Of a DNA stretch of 37,609 nt, positions 1-8,228 are shown in pieces (the stretch's first letter is position 1; every line of letters begins with the position of its first letter). This stretch comes from an uncultured Lachnospiraceae bacterium. Its GTDB lineage: Bacteria; Bacillota; Clostridia; Lachnospirales; Lachnospiraceae. The DNA lies in contig CAMWLG010000030.1 in NCBI GenBank assembly GCA_947175035.1, forward strand, positions 1 to 37,609, given 5' to 3'. The notes under the pieces are model-generated. The model was not told where the DNA came from. It worked only from the letters and a program-made list of their open reading frames with translations, and ran no database searches. The position numbers were made by a program, and so were the translations under genes.

Positions 1-541
1 CATGCTTGCAGGGACGTTCTTTATGACAGATTGCGTCATAGGGACACACGGCCTTGCACTTGCCACATTGAATGCACTTCTCCTGATCAATGACTGACTT
101 CCCTTTTACCATGGAGATGGCTCCTTTGGGACAGACTGCCTGACAGGGATGCGCCACACAGCCCATACAGGAGTCCGTGATCTCATAGAGATTCTCAGGA
201 CAGGCATTGCAGGCGGAAGGGATCACCTGCATCAGGGGCGGCTCATAATATTTCTCATCAATATTGCTCTCCTCCAACCCCTCTGTCAGATGTCCGGGAC
301 GTTCGCGGTTTTCCGGGCGCAGACTCATCCCCATAGCCAGACGAATGCGCTCCCGGATGATAGCCCGGTCTCTGTAAACGCTCTCGCGATACTGGGACTC
401 CTCATAATCCACAATCTGATAAGGCAAAGCCTCCATATCATCTTTTAAATTCTCAGAATGATACGCCAGATTGGCTACTTCCTTAAAGACTTTTCTCCGT
501 CTTTGTCTGACCGGAGTGTCAATTCCTCTCATATCACTCAT
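1..541 (-). CDS. [FeFe] hydrogenase, group B type, N-terminal part (gene runs off the left edge)
   Basis: The 180 visible residues are the N-terminal part of an iron-sulfur protein. After a basic, helical start (MRGIDTPVRQRRRKVF) there is a cysteine-rich block near residues 115-180: CNACPENLYEI, then CMGCVAHPCQAVCP, then CIQCGKCKAVCP. The last two are two 4Fe-4S ferredoxin-type clusters. This arrangement is the one I know from monomeric group B [FeFe] hydrogenases of Clostridia, in which an H-cluster domain follows; that domain lies outside the window, so catalytic function is inferred. Such enzymes are cytoplasmic and couple ferredoxin oxidation to hydrogen production. The start is ATG at 541, preceded by AGGAGAAGAGGT. 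An ATG three codons further in is a less likely start. A sigma-A-like promoter lies at 611-639. A plain dicluster ferredoxin-domain oxidoreductase remains possible. Confidence 0.82.
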   Translation of the reverse strand, partial: MSDMRGIDTPVRQRRRKVFKEVANLAYHSENLKDDMEALPYQIVDYEESQYRESVYRDRAIIRERIRLAMGMSLRPENRERPGHLTEGLEESNIDEKYYEPPLMQVIPSACNACPENLYEITDSCMGCVAHPCQAVCPKGAISMVKGKSVIDQEKCIQCGKCKAVCPYDAICHKERPCKH

Positions 542-610
542 ACGCCGACCTCTTCTCCTATACTGCCAAAAATTTCTTTAAAACCCAACTGCTGCATTTA
601 GAATGCTTCC

Positions 611-639
611 ATTATATATTAATGTTTCTGGTTTATCAA
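611..639 (-). promoter_or_regulatory. sigma-A-like promoter of the hydrogenase gene
   Basis: On the minus strand TTGATA (639-634) and TATAAT (616-611) are separated by exactly 17 bp. It points leftward into the hydrogenase gene with about 70 bp of leader before the start codon. Only the hexamers and spacing support it. Confidence 0.6.
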
Positions 640-643
640 TATC

Positions 644-692
644 ATAGTATGAATCCATTTCGCAGCGAATTAACTTCGCTTCATCATACTAT
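644..692. repeat. nested inverted repeat between divergent genes
   Basis: A 9-bp outer stem (ATAGTATGA at 644-652 with TCATACTAT at 684-692) encloses a 6-bp inner stem (AGCGAA 664-669, TTCGCT 675-680) with loop TTAAC. It sits between the hydrogenase promoter and the start of the rightward gene at 772. There is no T-run on either side typical of an intrinsic terminator. It may be a short dispersed palindrome or a regulator-binding structure; which of these cannot be told here. Confidence 0.45.
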
Positions 693-771
693 TAATCCTT
701 TCCTTTTTGCAGCATATGAGATATACTTATTCATGTAAGAATTTGGGATAAATATACAAATGGAGGTTCCC

Positions 772-1293
772 ATGCTGGCATTAGAGATTACATCCATGAA
801 AAATTTTATGAGCCATTTGCTCTCAAACGATACCTTTGACGGCTTTCTCCTGGAGGAGGCGGCTGTCAACACCGCCAACAACTACACGATAGACGGGCAT
901 ATGAATGCGGATTTTTTCTCTCCGGAGGAGCGGGAAGGCGGGCAGCTTCCCTATGATTTCCTGCCCTGGAGCGAGATCAAGGGGCTGTGCTTCGATTTGA
1001 TCAAGGGAAAACGCACCCCGCTTTACTTCAAGTTTGTCCTGCAGCTAAAACCCAAAGAAACTGCCTCCTTGCTGCGGCAGACGTCAGAGGACACGCAGAA
1101 TATACCCTTGATGGAAGATTTGGCACAGGTGAAAGCGCTGGTACTGAATATCCGCTATGACGGGAGCAAGGCAATCCTCACCACAGGAACTTCCTACCAC
1201 ACATTTGTCATGAGCAAAGAGGCAGACCTGATCTGGGACAATGCCATCTGCAAATACCTTGATGAAAAAGGAATCGGGTATGAGAAACTTTAA
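772..1293 (+). CDS. DUF5721-like conserved protein
   Basis: This is a 173-residue soluble protein beginning MLALEITSMKNFMSHLL. It has no signal peptide or membrane segment. The N-terminal pattern, a conserved FDGFLL segment and a following IDGHMNADFF segment match my recollection of the DUF5721 family found in Lachnospiraceae, whose function is unknown. I chose ATG 772 rather than ATG 760 because the GGAGG ribosome site (762-766) overlaps the upstream ATG and lies 5 nt before 772. The gene converges on spoVAE with only 19 bp between the stop codons and no clear terminator. No enzymatic motif was recognised. Confidence 0.75.
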   Translation: MLALEITSMKNFMSHLLSNDTFDGFLLEEAAVNTANNYTIDGHMNADFFSPEEREGGQLPYDFLPWSEIKGLCFDLIKGKRTPLYFKFVLQLKPKETASLLRQTSEDTQNIPLMEDLAQVKALVLNIRYDGSKAILTTGTSYHTFVMSKEADLIWDNAICKYLDEKGIGYEKL

Positions 1294-1312
1294 GTCCCCC
1301 ATACCCGTCATA

Positions 1313-1669
1313 TCAAGTCTTCATCTTCGGTTTAAATATCAGGCTGGCAAGATAGCCAAAAATCAGGGCGGCGCTGGTTCCGATGGCCCCCGCCTTAAAT
1401 CCGCCGGCGAAAATCCCTAAAAACCCCTGTTCCTTGATAGCTTCTTTCACACCCTTCATCAGCACATTGCCAAATCCAAGCAGCGGTACGCTTGCCCCCG
1501 CTCCGGCATACTCCTGAAACGGCTCATACCAGCCAAATACACTGATAATCGCTCCCGCAACCACCAATAACACCATGATGCGCCCAGGCATCATCTTCGT
1601 CTTTTCCATCAGGATCTGCACCAGCGCGCAGATCAATCCACCCACCCAAAACGCATTTACATACTCCAT
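1313..1669 (-). CDS. spoVAE: stage V sporulation protein AE (SpoVAE family)
   Basis: This small integral membrane protein of about 118 residues has three to four hydrophobic segments and the family's glycine-rich core (PLLGFGNVLMKGVKEAI, then FAGGFKAGAIGTSAAL). SpoVA proteins form the inner-membrane channel through which dipicolinic acid enters the developing forespore and leaves at germination. Length and sequence fit SpoVAE rather than SpoVAC. ATG 1669 is used, 10 nt after AAAGGAG; a TTG at 1675 is an in-frame alternative only 4 nt after the same site. It is the last gene of the leftward cluster, 21 bp after ridA. Unlike the usual spoVAC-spoVAD-spoVAE order, it is separated from spoVAD by two genes. 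Confidence 0.88.
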   Translation of the reverse strand: MEYVNAFWVGGLICALVQILMEKTKMMPGRIMVLLVVAGAIISVFGWYEPFQEYAGAGASVPLLGFGNVLMKGVKEAIKEQGFLGIFAGGFKAGAIGTSAALIFGYLASLIFKPKMKT

Positions 1670-1696
1670 CCGCAATACTCTCCTTTGATTTCCCTG

Positions 1697-2071
1697 TTAT
1701 ACCTCAGCGATCACCTCCACCTCGCACAGCACATTCTTCGGCAGTGTCTTGACAGCGACACAGCTGCGCGCGGGTTTCTCCGTAAAGTACTTTCCATAAA
1801 CCTCGTTGAAGGTTGCAAAATCGTTCATATCAGCCAAAAAACAAGTAGTTTTCACCACTTTGCTGTAATCGGTTCCCGCCTCCGCAAGAATGGCGCCGAT
1901 GTTTTTCATCACCTGCTCTGCCTGCTCCACGATCCCCTTTGCCTCGATTTCTCCGTTTGCAGGATTTATTGCAATTTGACCTGATGAAAATAACAGGTTG
2001 CCTGTAATAATCCCCTGAGAATAAGGGCCGATTGCGGCCGGTGCTTTTTCTGTTGCAATTTTCTTTAACAT
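1697..2071 (-). CDS. ridA: RidA family enamine/imine deaminase
   Basis: The 124-residue protein has the RidA/YjgF/TdcF signature: GPYSQG near residue 17, FSSGQIAINP, and the conserved arginine in ARSCVAV near residue 104 that binds the substrate carboxylate. The family hydrolyses reactive 2-aminoacrylate and related enamines to ketoacids, protecting PLP enzymes; it is cytoplasmic and usually trimeric. The start is ATG 2071 with AGGAGG nine bases upstream. An ATG at 2076 is out of frame. The longer open frame reaching 2125 has no ribosome site. It lies inside a sporulation gene cluster, which may only reflect co-transcription. Confidence 0.92.
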   Translation of the reverse strand: MLKKIATEKAPAAIGPYSQGIITGNLLFSSGQIAINPANGEIEAKGIVEQAEQVMKNIGAILAEAGTDYSKVVKTTCFLADMNDFATFNEVYGKYFTEKPARSCVAVKTLPKNVLCEVEVIAEV

Positions 2072-2133
2072 AACATGTGTCCTCCTATTGTATTTTTCTT
2101 TTTGATATCTTGTTGCCCGCAGCATGGTTTTGA

Positions 2134-2373
2134 CTACACCTCCGGCTCGTCAAACTCCACCGTGACATAGAATCCTCTGGCATTTTCCACTATATCAGTC
2201 ACAACCCCTTTATCGCTCACCAATCTCTTATTAAAGGGAATGTTCGCTGACATGGCAAGGGCAGGGTCAATGATATAGTAATAATTGCTGGGGAGCAGCC
2301 CCTCCGTGATCGTGACCTCCTGGCCCACCTCCAAGAATCCCGGCCGTTCCATCTTAAATTCCATCTTGCGCAT
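2134..2373 (-). CDS. small conserved-looking protein of unknown function (79 aa)
   Basis: I do not recognise a named family. The 79-residue product (MRKMEFKMERPGFLEVGQ...) is soluble, acidic at the C-terminus (EFDEPEV) and rich in beta-forming residues, suggesting a small barrel or wedge domain. ATG 2373 is preferred because GGGGAGG lies four bases upstream; the open frame continues to 2448 without a ribosome site. It sits between spoVAD and ridA on the same strand and probably belongs to the same transcript. A sporulation role is conceivable from position only. Confidence 0.65.
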   Translation of the reverse strand: MRKMEFKMERPGFLEVGQEVTITEGLLPSNYYYIIDPALAMSANIPFNKRLVSDKGVVTDIVENARGFYVTVEFDEPEV

Positions 2374-2449
2374 AATGCCTCCCCGGAACCCGCTGACAAG
2401 CTCTTGAGTCCCAGAAAATATTTTAGCAGTATGCCCTCGAGATTGCAAG

Positions 2450-3589
2450 CTAAACTGTTATGCTTTCCAGCACTATCGCATGTGCTATGCCGGGCACACT
2501 CTTCCCCTCATTGTAGCTGGTCTTGGACAATAGGGCCCCCGTGGGCATGAACAATACCTTCTTCCAGTTGCCCTCCTCCAGCTGCTTGAGGATATAGGCC
2601 GACAAGGTGACAGCGCTGCATCCACAGCCACTTCCCCCTGCGTGGGTGTCCTGGGACTGGGCATCAAAGATCTCGATACCACAATCCATATGCTGGGCGG
2701 AGATATCATACCCCCTCTCCCGCATCAGGTCAATCAACGCACGCTGCCCCACCATTCCCAGATCCCCTGTAATGATTTTATCATAATCCTCCGGTTGACT
2801 ATTAAAGTCAATAAAATGTTGCTCCAAAGTAGAAGCTGACGCCGGTGCCATGCAAGCTCCCATATTCATGGAGTCTTTCACGCCAAAATCTGTTATTTTT
2901 CCCACAGTAATCCCTGTAATTTGAGCCCTCACGGACTTTGACATTTGTGTTTTTTTACCCCCCGACACACCAGTTGACACCTCTGTCATACCTTGATTTT
3001 CAGTGTCATTTTGGCTTGTAGCACTTGCGGGAATGAATTCGCCTCCCTTACCATCCATCTTGTTGCTGAGCACAAACGCTCCGCTGCCCGTCACGGTCCA
3101 AGTGGCGGACAGAGGTCTCTGGTTACCATAATCAAGAGGAAAGCGAAATTCCTTTTCGGCACTGGCGAAATGACTCGAGGTGACACAGAGGGCTTTCTCG
3201 GCAAATCCGCCAGAGATTGCAAGCGCCCCCAACGCAAGGGACTCACCGCAGGTGGAGCAGGCACCATATACCCCAAAGAGCGGTATCCCATAGCTGGCAA
3301 TACCAAAGGAGGTAGCGATAGACTGGCCCAGCAAATCCCCTGCAAACATAAAGTCCACATTTTCTGCCTTGACTCCCGCTTTGCCAAGGGCAAGATAGAC
3401 AGCATCCTTTTGAAGACTGCTCTCCGCCTCCTCCCATGTCTCGCATCCAAACAAATCATCCTCTCCAACCATATCAAAAAGAAGCCCCAATGGTCCCTCT
3501 CCTTCTTTCTTGCCGACCACACTGGCGCTTCCAATGATATAGACCGGCTCGTCCAGCTGGATACTCGATTTTCCCAAATGTTTGCCCAT
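2450..3589 (-). CDS. spoVAD: stage V sporulation protein AD (SpoVAD), with an inserted hydrophilic loop
   Basis: The protein has the thiolase-like fold signatures of SpoVAD: VYIIGSASVVG at the N-terminus, YGACSTCGESLALGAL around residues 109-122, VTGSGAFVLSN (166-176), and NMGACMAPASA (242-252), ending with a PTGALLS block. SpoVAD is the peripheral dipicolinate-binding component of the forespore membrane channel. At 379 residues it is about 40 longer than the roughly 338-345 I expect; the excess is a Ser/Thr/Gly/Gln-rich stretch at about residues 178-218. The start is ATG 3589, with GGAGG 11 nt upstream. It is first in the leftward cluster and is preceded by a sigma-G-like promoter at 3655-3684. 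Confidence 0.93.
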   Translation of the reverse strand: MGKHLGKSSIQLDEPVYIIGSASVVGKKEGEGPLGLLFDMVGEDDLFGCETWEEAESSLQKDAVYLALGKAGVKAENVDFMFAGDLLGQSIATSFGIASYGIPLFGVYGACSTCGESLALGALAISGGFAEKALCVTSSHFASAEKEFRFPLDYGNQRPLSATWTVTGSGAFVLSNKMDGKGGEFIPASATSQNDTENQGMTEVSTGVSGGKKTQMSKSVRAQITGITVGKITDFGVKDSMNMGACMAPASASTLEQHFIDFNSQPEDYDKIITGDLGMVGQRALIDLMRERGYDISAQHMDCGIEIFDAQSQDTHAGGSGCGCSAVTLSAYILKQLEEGNWKKVLFMPTGALLSKTSYNEGKSVPGIAHAIVLESITV

Positions 3590-3654
3590 AAAAATAGCTA
3601 CCTCCGTTCTCCCGCACCGACACCACAGTGCCGTCAGCGCATAACTTTGGTAGC

Positions 3655-3684
3655 TATCATATCCTCTTTCTATAAATCTTATGC
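3655..3684 (-). promoter_or_regulatory. candidate sigma-G (forespore) promoter for spoVAD
   Basis: On the minus strand GCATA (3684-3680) and TATGATA (3661-3655) are separated by 18 bp. This agrees well with the known sigma-G pattern (GYATR, about 18 bp, CATnnTA), with only the first -10 base differing. It lies between the trpS stop codon and spoVAD, which is where a forespore promoter would be needed if spoVAD is not read from trpS. Known biology of spoVA operons supports it; no expression evidence exists here. Confidence 0.5.
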
Positions 3685-3690
3685 AGAATT

Positions 3691-4857
<1,167 letters not shown>

Positions 4858-4907
4858 CTATACCATCAAACCATTTTTCCAACACTTTTTTCAACATTTA
4901 ACTCCCG

Positions 4908-4936
4908 TTGACAATACAGTTTTCCGATGTTATAAT
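4908..4936 (+). promoter_or_regulatory. consensus sigma-A promoter for the gene at 4983
   Basis: TTGACA (4908-4913) and TATAAT (4931-4936) are both perfect consensus hexamers with a 17-bp spacer, about 46 bp before the start codon. This is the strongest promoter match in the window and implies high constitutive transcription unless repressed. Confidence 0.8.
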
Positions 4937-4982
4937 CGGGTAACCGGCTGAAACTTTATCAAACAAGAAAGGTATGCCTATC

Positions 4983-5738
4983 ATGGAGTTAAAGTTAATT
5001 CCTATTCTATTGATATATTACATTGCCAAATCATGGCAAAAAACTTCAGATTGCATTGCGCATGACCTTCTTGACCAAAAACGGTCACTGGCCATCTCTG
5101 TCATATGCACCGCCATATATCTGTTTTTTGCCGTTGTCATGACGGCTTGGACATCAGGTGTCCTAGACCTGGATATCGCCATCTATTCCGTGGCGGGAGC
5201 ACATATCTTTTTTGTTGCCTGTGTTGTCTCCTGGCTGATCTACCTTGATATCGCTTTATATCTCAAAAGATTAAAAAAGCATGGATATGATGTGCCTGCC
5301 GACAAAAGACAATACCACAATGCCCTGCTTGCTCTTCCAAGAACTCTGCCAATGTACCAAGAGACCTCGGGCAACAGCATGGAAAGTATTCTTGCGACGG
5401 CCGCCTTCCTCTTGACCTCAATCGGTGTCGTGGTGTCAGCAGTCTCGCTTTACATCAAATACGCAGCATTTGATATTAAATATTTTGGACTGTTTGGAAA
5501 CACACTGTTACTTTCTTATGGTCTGATTCGCGCCTTCATGTTCTGGCGGCAGCGACTCAATTCCAAATATAGGGATGATGTGGAGATGGATAAAAACCGA
5601 AAGCAACGAAAACCATTCTCCAAAGCCCTGATGGAACTGTCCGTTTATCTTTGTGTTATTGTAATGGGAACACTAGTGCTCTATATGGGTTCGGAGGTGA
5701 TATATCATGCCAGAGTGAACGCTGGACTTTACCCGTAA
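4983..5738 (+). CDS. multi-pass membrane protein of unknown function
   Basis: I recognise no family. The 251-residue product has about five hydrophobic segments: near residues 33-55 (SVICTAIYLFFAVVM), 60-90, 125-155, 160-180 and 215-240, with a basic cytoplasmic-looking stretch (KNRKQRKPFSK) before the last. ATG 4983 is preferred because AAAGG ends 10 nt upstream; ATG 4974 is only one base from the same site. It is a single gene with its own consensus promoter and converges on the epimerase gene, with 27 bp between the stop codons and no obvious terminator. Confidence 0.75.
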   Translation: MELKLIPILLIYYIAKSWQKTSDCIAHDLLDQKRSLAISVICTAIYLFFAVVMTAWTSGVLDLDIAIYSVAGAHIFFVACVVSWLIYLDIALYLKRLKKHGYDVPADKRQYHNALLALPRTLPMYQETSGNSMESILATAAFLLTSIGVVVSAVSLYIKYAAFDIKYFGLFGNTLLLSYGLIRAFMFWRQRLNSKYRDDVEMDKNRKQRKPFSKALMELSVYLCVIVMGTLVLYMGSEVIYHARVNAGLYP

Positions 5739-5765
5739 TCCGTTTCCTGTCATCCAAAATCTTTC

Positions 5766-6710
5766 CTACCCCTCCCGAAAAACACCATAAAATGCCCTGT
5801 AAGTCTTGAGCATCCCCGCCTCCAGCGATGTGTACTCCATGCCAAGCTCCCGCTTGCTTTTCTCATTATTGCACAAATGTGTCTCAATCTCCTGTACCGC
5901 AAAGGGCAGGGGGAACCCTTGCGCCTGTGCCTGATCCACAGAAATCTCTAACTCCTGCAGGGTACCCTCCCCCCATTCCGTCTCATCCGCCCGCTTGAGT
6001 GTCTGTGCCAAAAGCCTATAATCCACAATCTCATCCCCACACAGATTATAGCCTTGCCCGTATGCCGTCTCGTTCAGCAAACATTTCAAAATCGCCTCTG
6101 CCCCGTCTTTCACATACAGAAATTGAAATCTTCCCTCCGCTCCCATGATCATCGGCAAAATCCGGTTCTGTACCATAATCCTGATATAGAGGGACTCTCT
6201 GGGTGCATAATTAAGGGGTCCGTAAATCAATGCCGGCCGAAGCGCCGTAGTTTGGATGCCAGCCCTGCCACATGCCGCCACCAGCTCTCCCTCAAGCGCC
6301 ACCTTGCCGGTGATATACGCACCTTCCTCCCCCGAATACCGAATAGTCTCAAAAGGCGCGTCCTCGCCAAGAAGAATATTCCTATCTTGCGCTGTGTATC
6401 CAACCGTCCTATGCCCATAGACGTCCACCGTGCTGATATAAATGTATTGCTTCACACTGCCCGCCAAATGCTCCACCACAGTACGAATATCCCCCGCCTG
6501 ATAAGCGCAGAAATCCACCAGCACATCATAATCTTCTGTACAGCGCTCCCACAATTGCGGGTCATGCCTGTCTCCATGGATCTCCTTCACGGGAAACTCC
6601 GCCAAAGAATGGCTGCCGCGATTTACCACCGTGACCTCATGCTCCTTGGACGCCAGCATCACGAATACCCGCCCCAGAAAATAACTTCCGCCGATTACCA
6701 ATAACTTCAA
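5766..6710 (-). CDS. NAD-dependent epimerase/dehydratase (extended SDR family)
   Basis: This 314-residue protein has a Rossmann fold at the N-terminus with the nucleotide loop GGSYFLG (residues 7-13), an acidic/polar turn at VVNRGSH, and the SDR catalytic Tyr-x3-Lys as YITGK near residues 132-136, preceded by the ISTVDVYG strand. Such enzymes act on nucleotide sugars; the substrate here is unknown. It appears to start with TTG at 6710, sharing bases with the serpin stop codon in TTGA, with AAGG just upstream, so it is probably translated by coupling from the serpin gene. The next in-frame ATG is far inside the Rossmann fold. The pairing with a serpin is not a known pathway. Confidence 0.85.
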   Translation of the reverse strand: MKLLVIGGSYFLGRVFVMLASKEHEVTVVNRGSHSLAEFPVKEIHGDRHDPQLWERCTEDYDVLVDFCAYQAGDIRTVVEHLAGSVKQYIYISTVDVYGHRTVGYTAQDRNILLGEDAPFETIRYSGEEGAYITGKVALEGELVAACGRAGIQTTALRPALIYGPLNYAPRESLYIRIMVQNRILPMIMGAEGRFQFLYVKDGAEAILKCLLNETAYGQGYNLCGDEIVDYRLLAQTLKRADETEWGEGTLQELEISVDQAQAQGFPLPFAVQEIETHLCNNEKSKRELGMEYTSLEAGMLKTYRAFYGVFREG

Positions 6711-8059
6711 TCTACCTTCACAACCTTCCCAATAAATACAATCTGCTCATTCTCGCTGTCATAAATCATAAACGCGAAGGGTCTGTCCAGATATACCTCC
6801 CTCTGCTCCTTAACCTCCGGCATCATTATAGAGTTAAACTGCGCCATCGCCATGGTAACCGCCGCGGCACGGGTGCCGTCCTCGTCCAGCTCCAGCTTAC
6901 ATTTCTGAATGATATCCGAGATATACACCGCTTCTCCCTGACTCATTTCAATCAGACCGGACAAATCCGAGTCCTCTATACTAAACACAGTCTCCACTCC
7001 CTGAGCTTGCAAAATCCCGACTACATTGTCCGCTGTCGTCTCAAAGTTTAACTTGGGCATCCTTGCAAGAACGTCATATTCCGTAGTTCCGCTCTTCATA
7101 AGAGACTCCAGATCCAGATCCTGTACCGAGAATTCCCCTTCTGCTTTCGGTAAAATCCCGACAAAATCCATACCATTCATATATTTCTTGGAAAAGGCTA
7201 TGGCATGTTCATTCTCATAATAACACCCTAAAGTGTCCGCCAGCATCTCCTGCTGGGACTCCTTCCCGTCTATGTCCGTAAAAGTATGTGGGACAAGCTT
7301 CCAGCTTTCCGCCCAAGGGGATTCAAAATACAGGGAATTGACCAATATCGCCGCCATATCCGGCGTGATGACATCCTCCGAGAGCGCGGAAGGGATCAAA
7401 TCATGGGTTTTCTCCTTACACCAACTATTAATCCGATTCACCGTGCCCTTCACCTGATCGGGGGCAAAGCTGACTGACGCAATCTCCGCCTGATATTGTT
7501 CCTTCGTCTTGGTCACATAATCCTCCACCAGCTTCCTGTCATCCCTCACCCAGATAGAATTAGCTATCTCATAGGCCATCTTATAACCGCCATAGCTTAC
7601 CTGCTCGGAATCTCCGTAATTCAAGTCCTTTGCGAACTCCATATACTCCTTGGCAAAGCTCCCATAGTCCTCTCTTCCAAGATAAGCCTGCAGTTCTTCC
7701 TTGGTCTTCCCCTGTGCACCGCCCGCCACAAGCCCCAGCGCCATATCCAATGACAGCGGACTCACCATAGTATTCCCGCCGCCGTTCTGATAAACCATAT
7801 CCGCAAAATATGCCGCCCGCTCACACATGCCGCTGATCTCGACCTTTTCAATCGCTGCCTGTTCTTCTCTCGATCCCACTTCCCCTTGCTCCTCCTTTGA
7901 TTCCTGTGTCTGTGTCGGCGCCTTCTGCTCCTGATCATCCCCCTGATTTGCGATCTCAATATTCTCCCCCGCACCGGCTGCCAACTCCAACTCTTGCCCC
8001 GTGCCGCAGCCCGCCAACATCACACCACACAAAAAAAATGCCAACATCTTCTTTCTCAT
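6707..8059 (-). CDS. serpin-family protease inhibitor, lipoprotein
   Basis: The 450-residue product starts with a lipoprotein signal (MRKKMLAFFLCGVMLAGCG; lipobox LAGC, Cys18), then an acidic Gln/Glu-rich linker to about residue 75, then a full serpin domain. Serpin marks are NSIWVRDD, the hinge DEDGTRAAAVT, and the C-terminal signature DRPFAFMIYD. The small-residue hinge fits an inhibitory serpin able to insert its loop. Aligning SIMMPEVK after the scissile bond to the SIPPEVK of antitrypsin puts P1-P1' at Asn409-Ser410. It would be anchored on the outer face of the membrane, perhaps blocking host or competitor proteases. GGAGG lies before ATG 8059. It is first in a two-gene transcript with the epimerase and divergent from the GH2 gene. 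Confidence 0.92.
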   Translation of the reverse strand: MRKKMLAFFLCGVMLAGCGTGQELELAAGAGENIEIANQGDDQEQKAPTQTQESKEEQGEVGSREEQAAIEKVEISGMCERAAYFADMVYQNGGGNTMVSPLSLDMALGLVAGGAQGKTKEELQAYLGREDYGSFAKEYMEFAKDLNYGDSEQVSYGGYKMAYEIANSIWVRDDRKLVEDYVTKTKEQYQAEIASVSFAPDQVKGTVNRINSWCKEKTHDLIPSALSEDVITPDMAAILVNSLYFESPWAESWKLVPHTFTDIDGKESQQEMLADTLGCYYENEHAIAFSKKYMNGMDFVGILPKAEGEFSVQDLDLESLMKSGTTEYDVLARMPKLNFETTADNVVGILQAQGVETVFSIEDSDLSGLIEMSQGEAVYISDIIQKCKLELDEDGTRAAAVTMAMAQFNSIMMPEVKEQREVYLDRPFAFMIYDSENEQIVFIGKVVKVD

Positions 8060-8228
8060 TTCCGTCCTCCTTCCAGCTTTTATTACTAGTCAATCTCTTC
8101 TATAAAAGAATAGACGAGTTTCTTGTCATAAAGTTCTCATCCATTTCCACTCTAATTGCATTGTATAATTTTTTTCCAAGAAGCACAATCTAAACTAAAA
8201 ATATTTTTTAACCGGAAAGGAAAATCTT

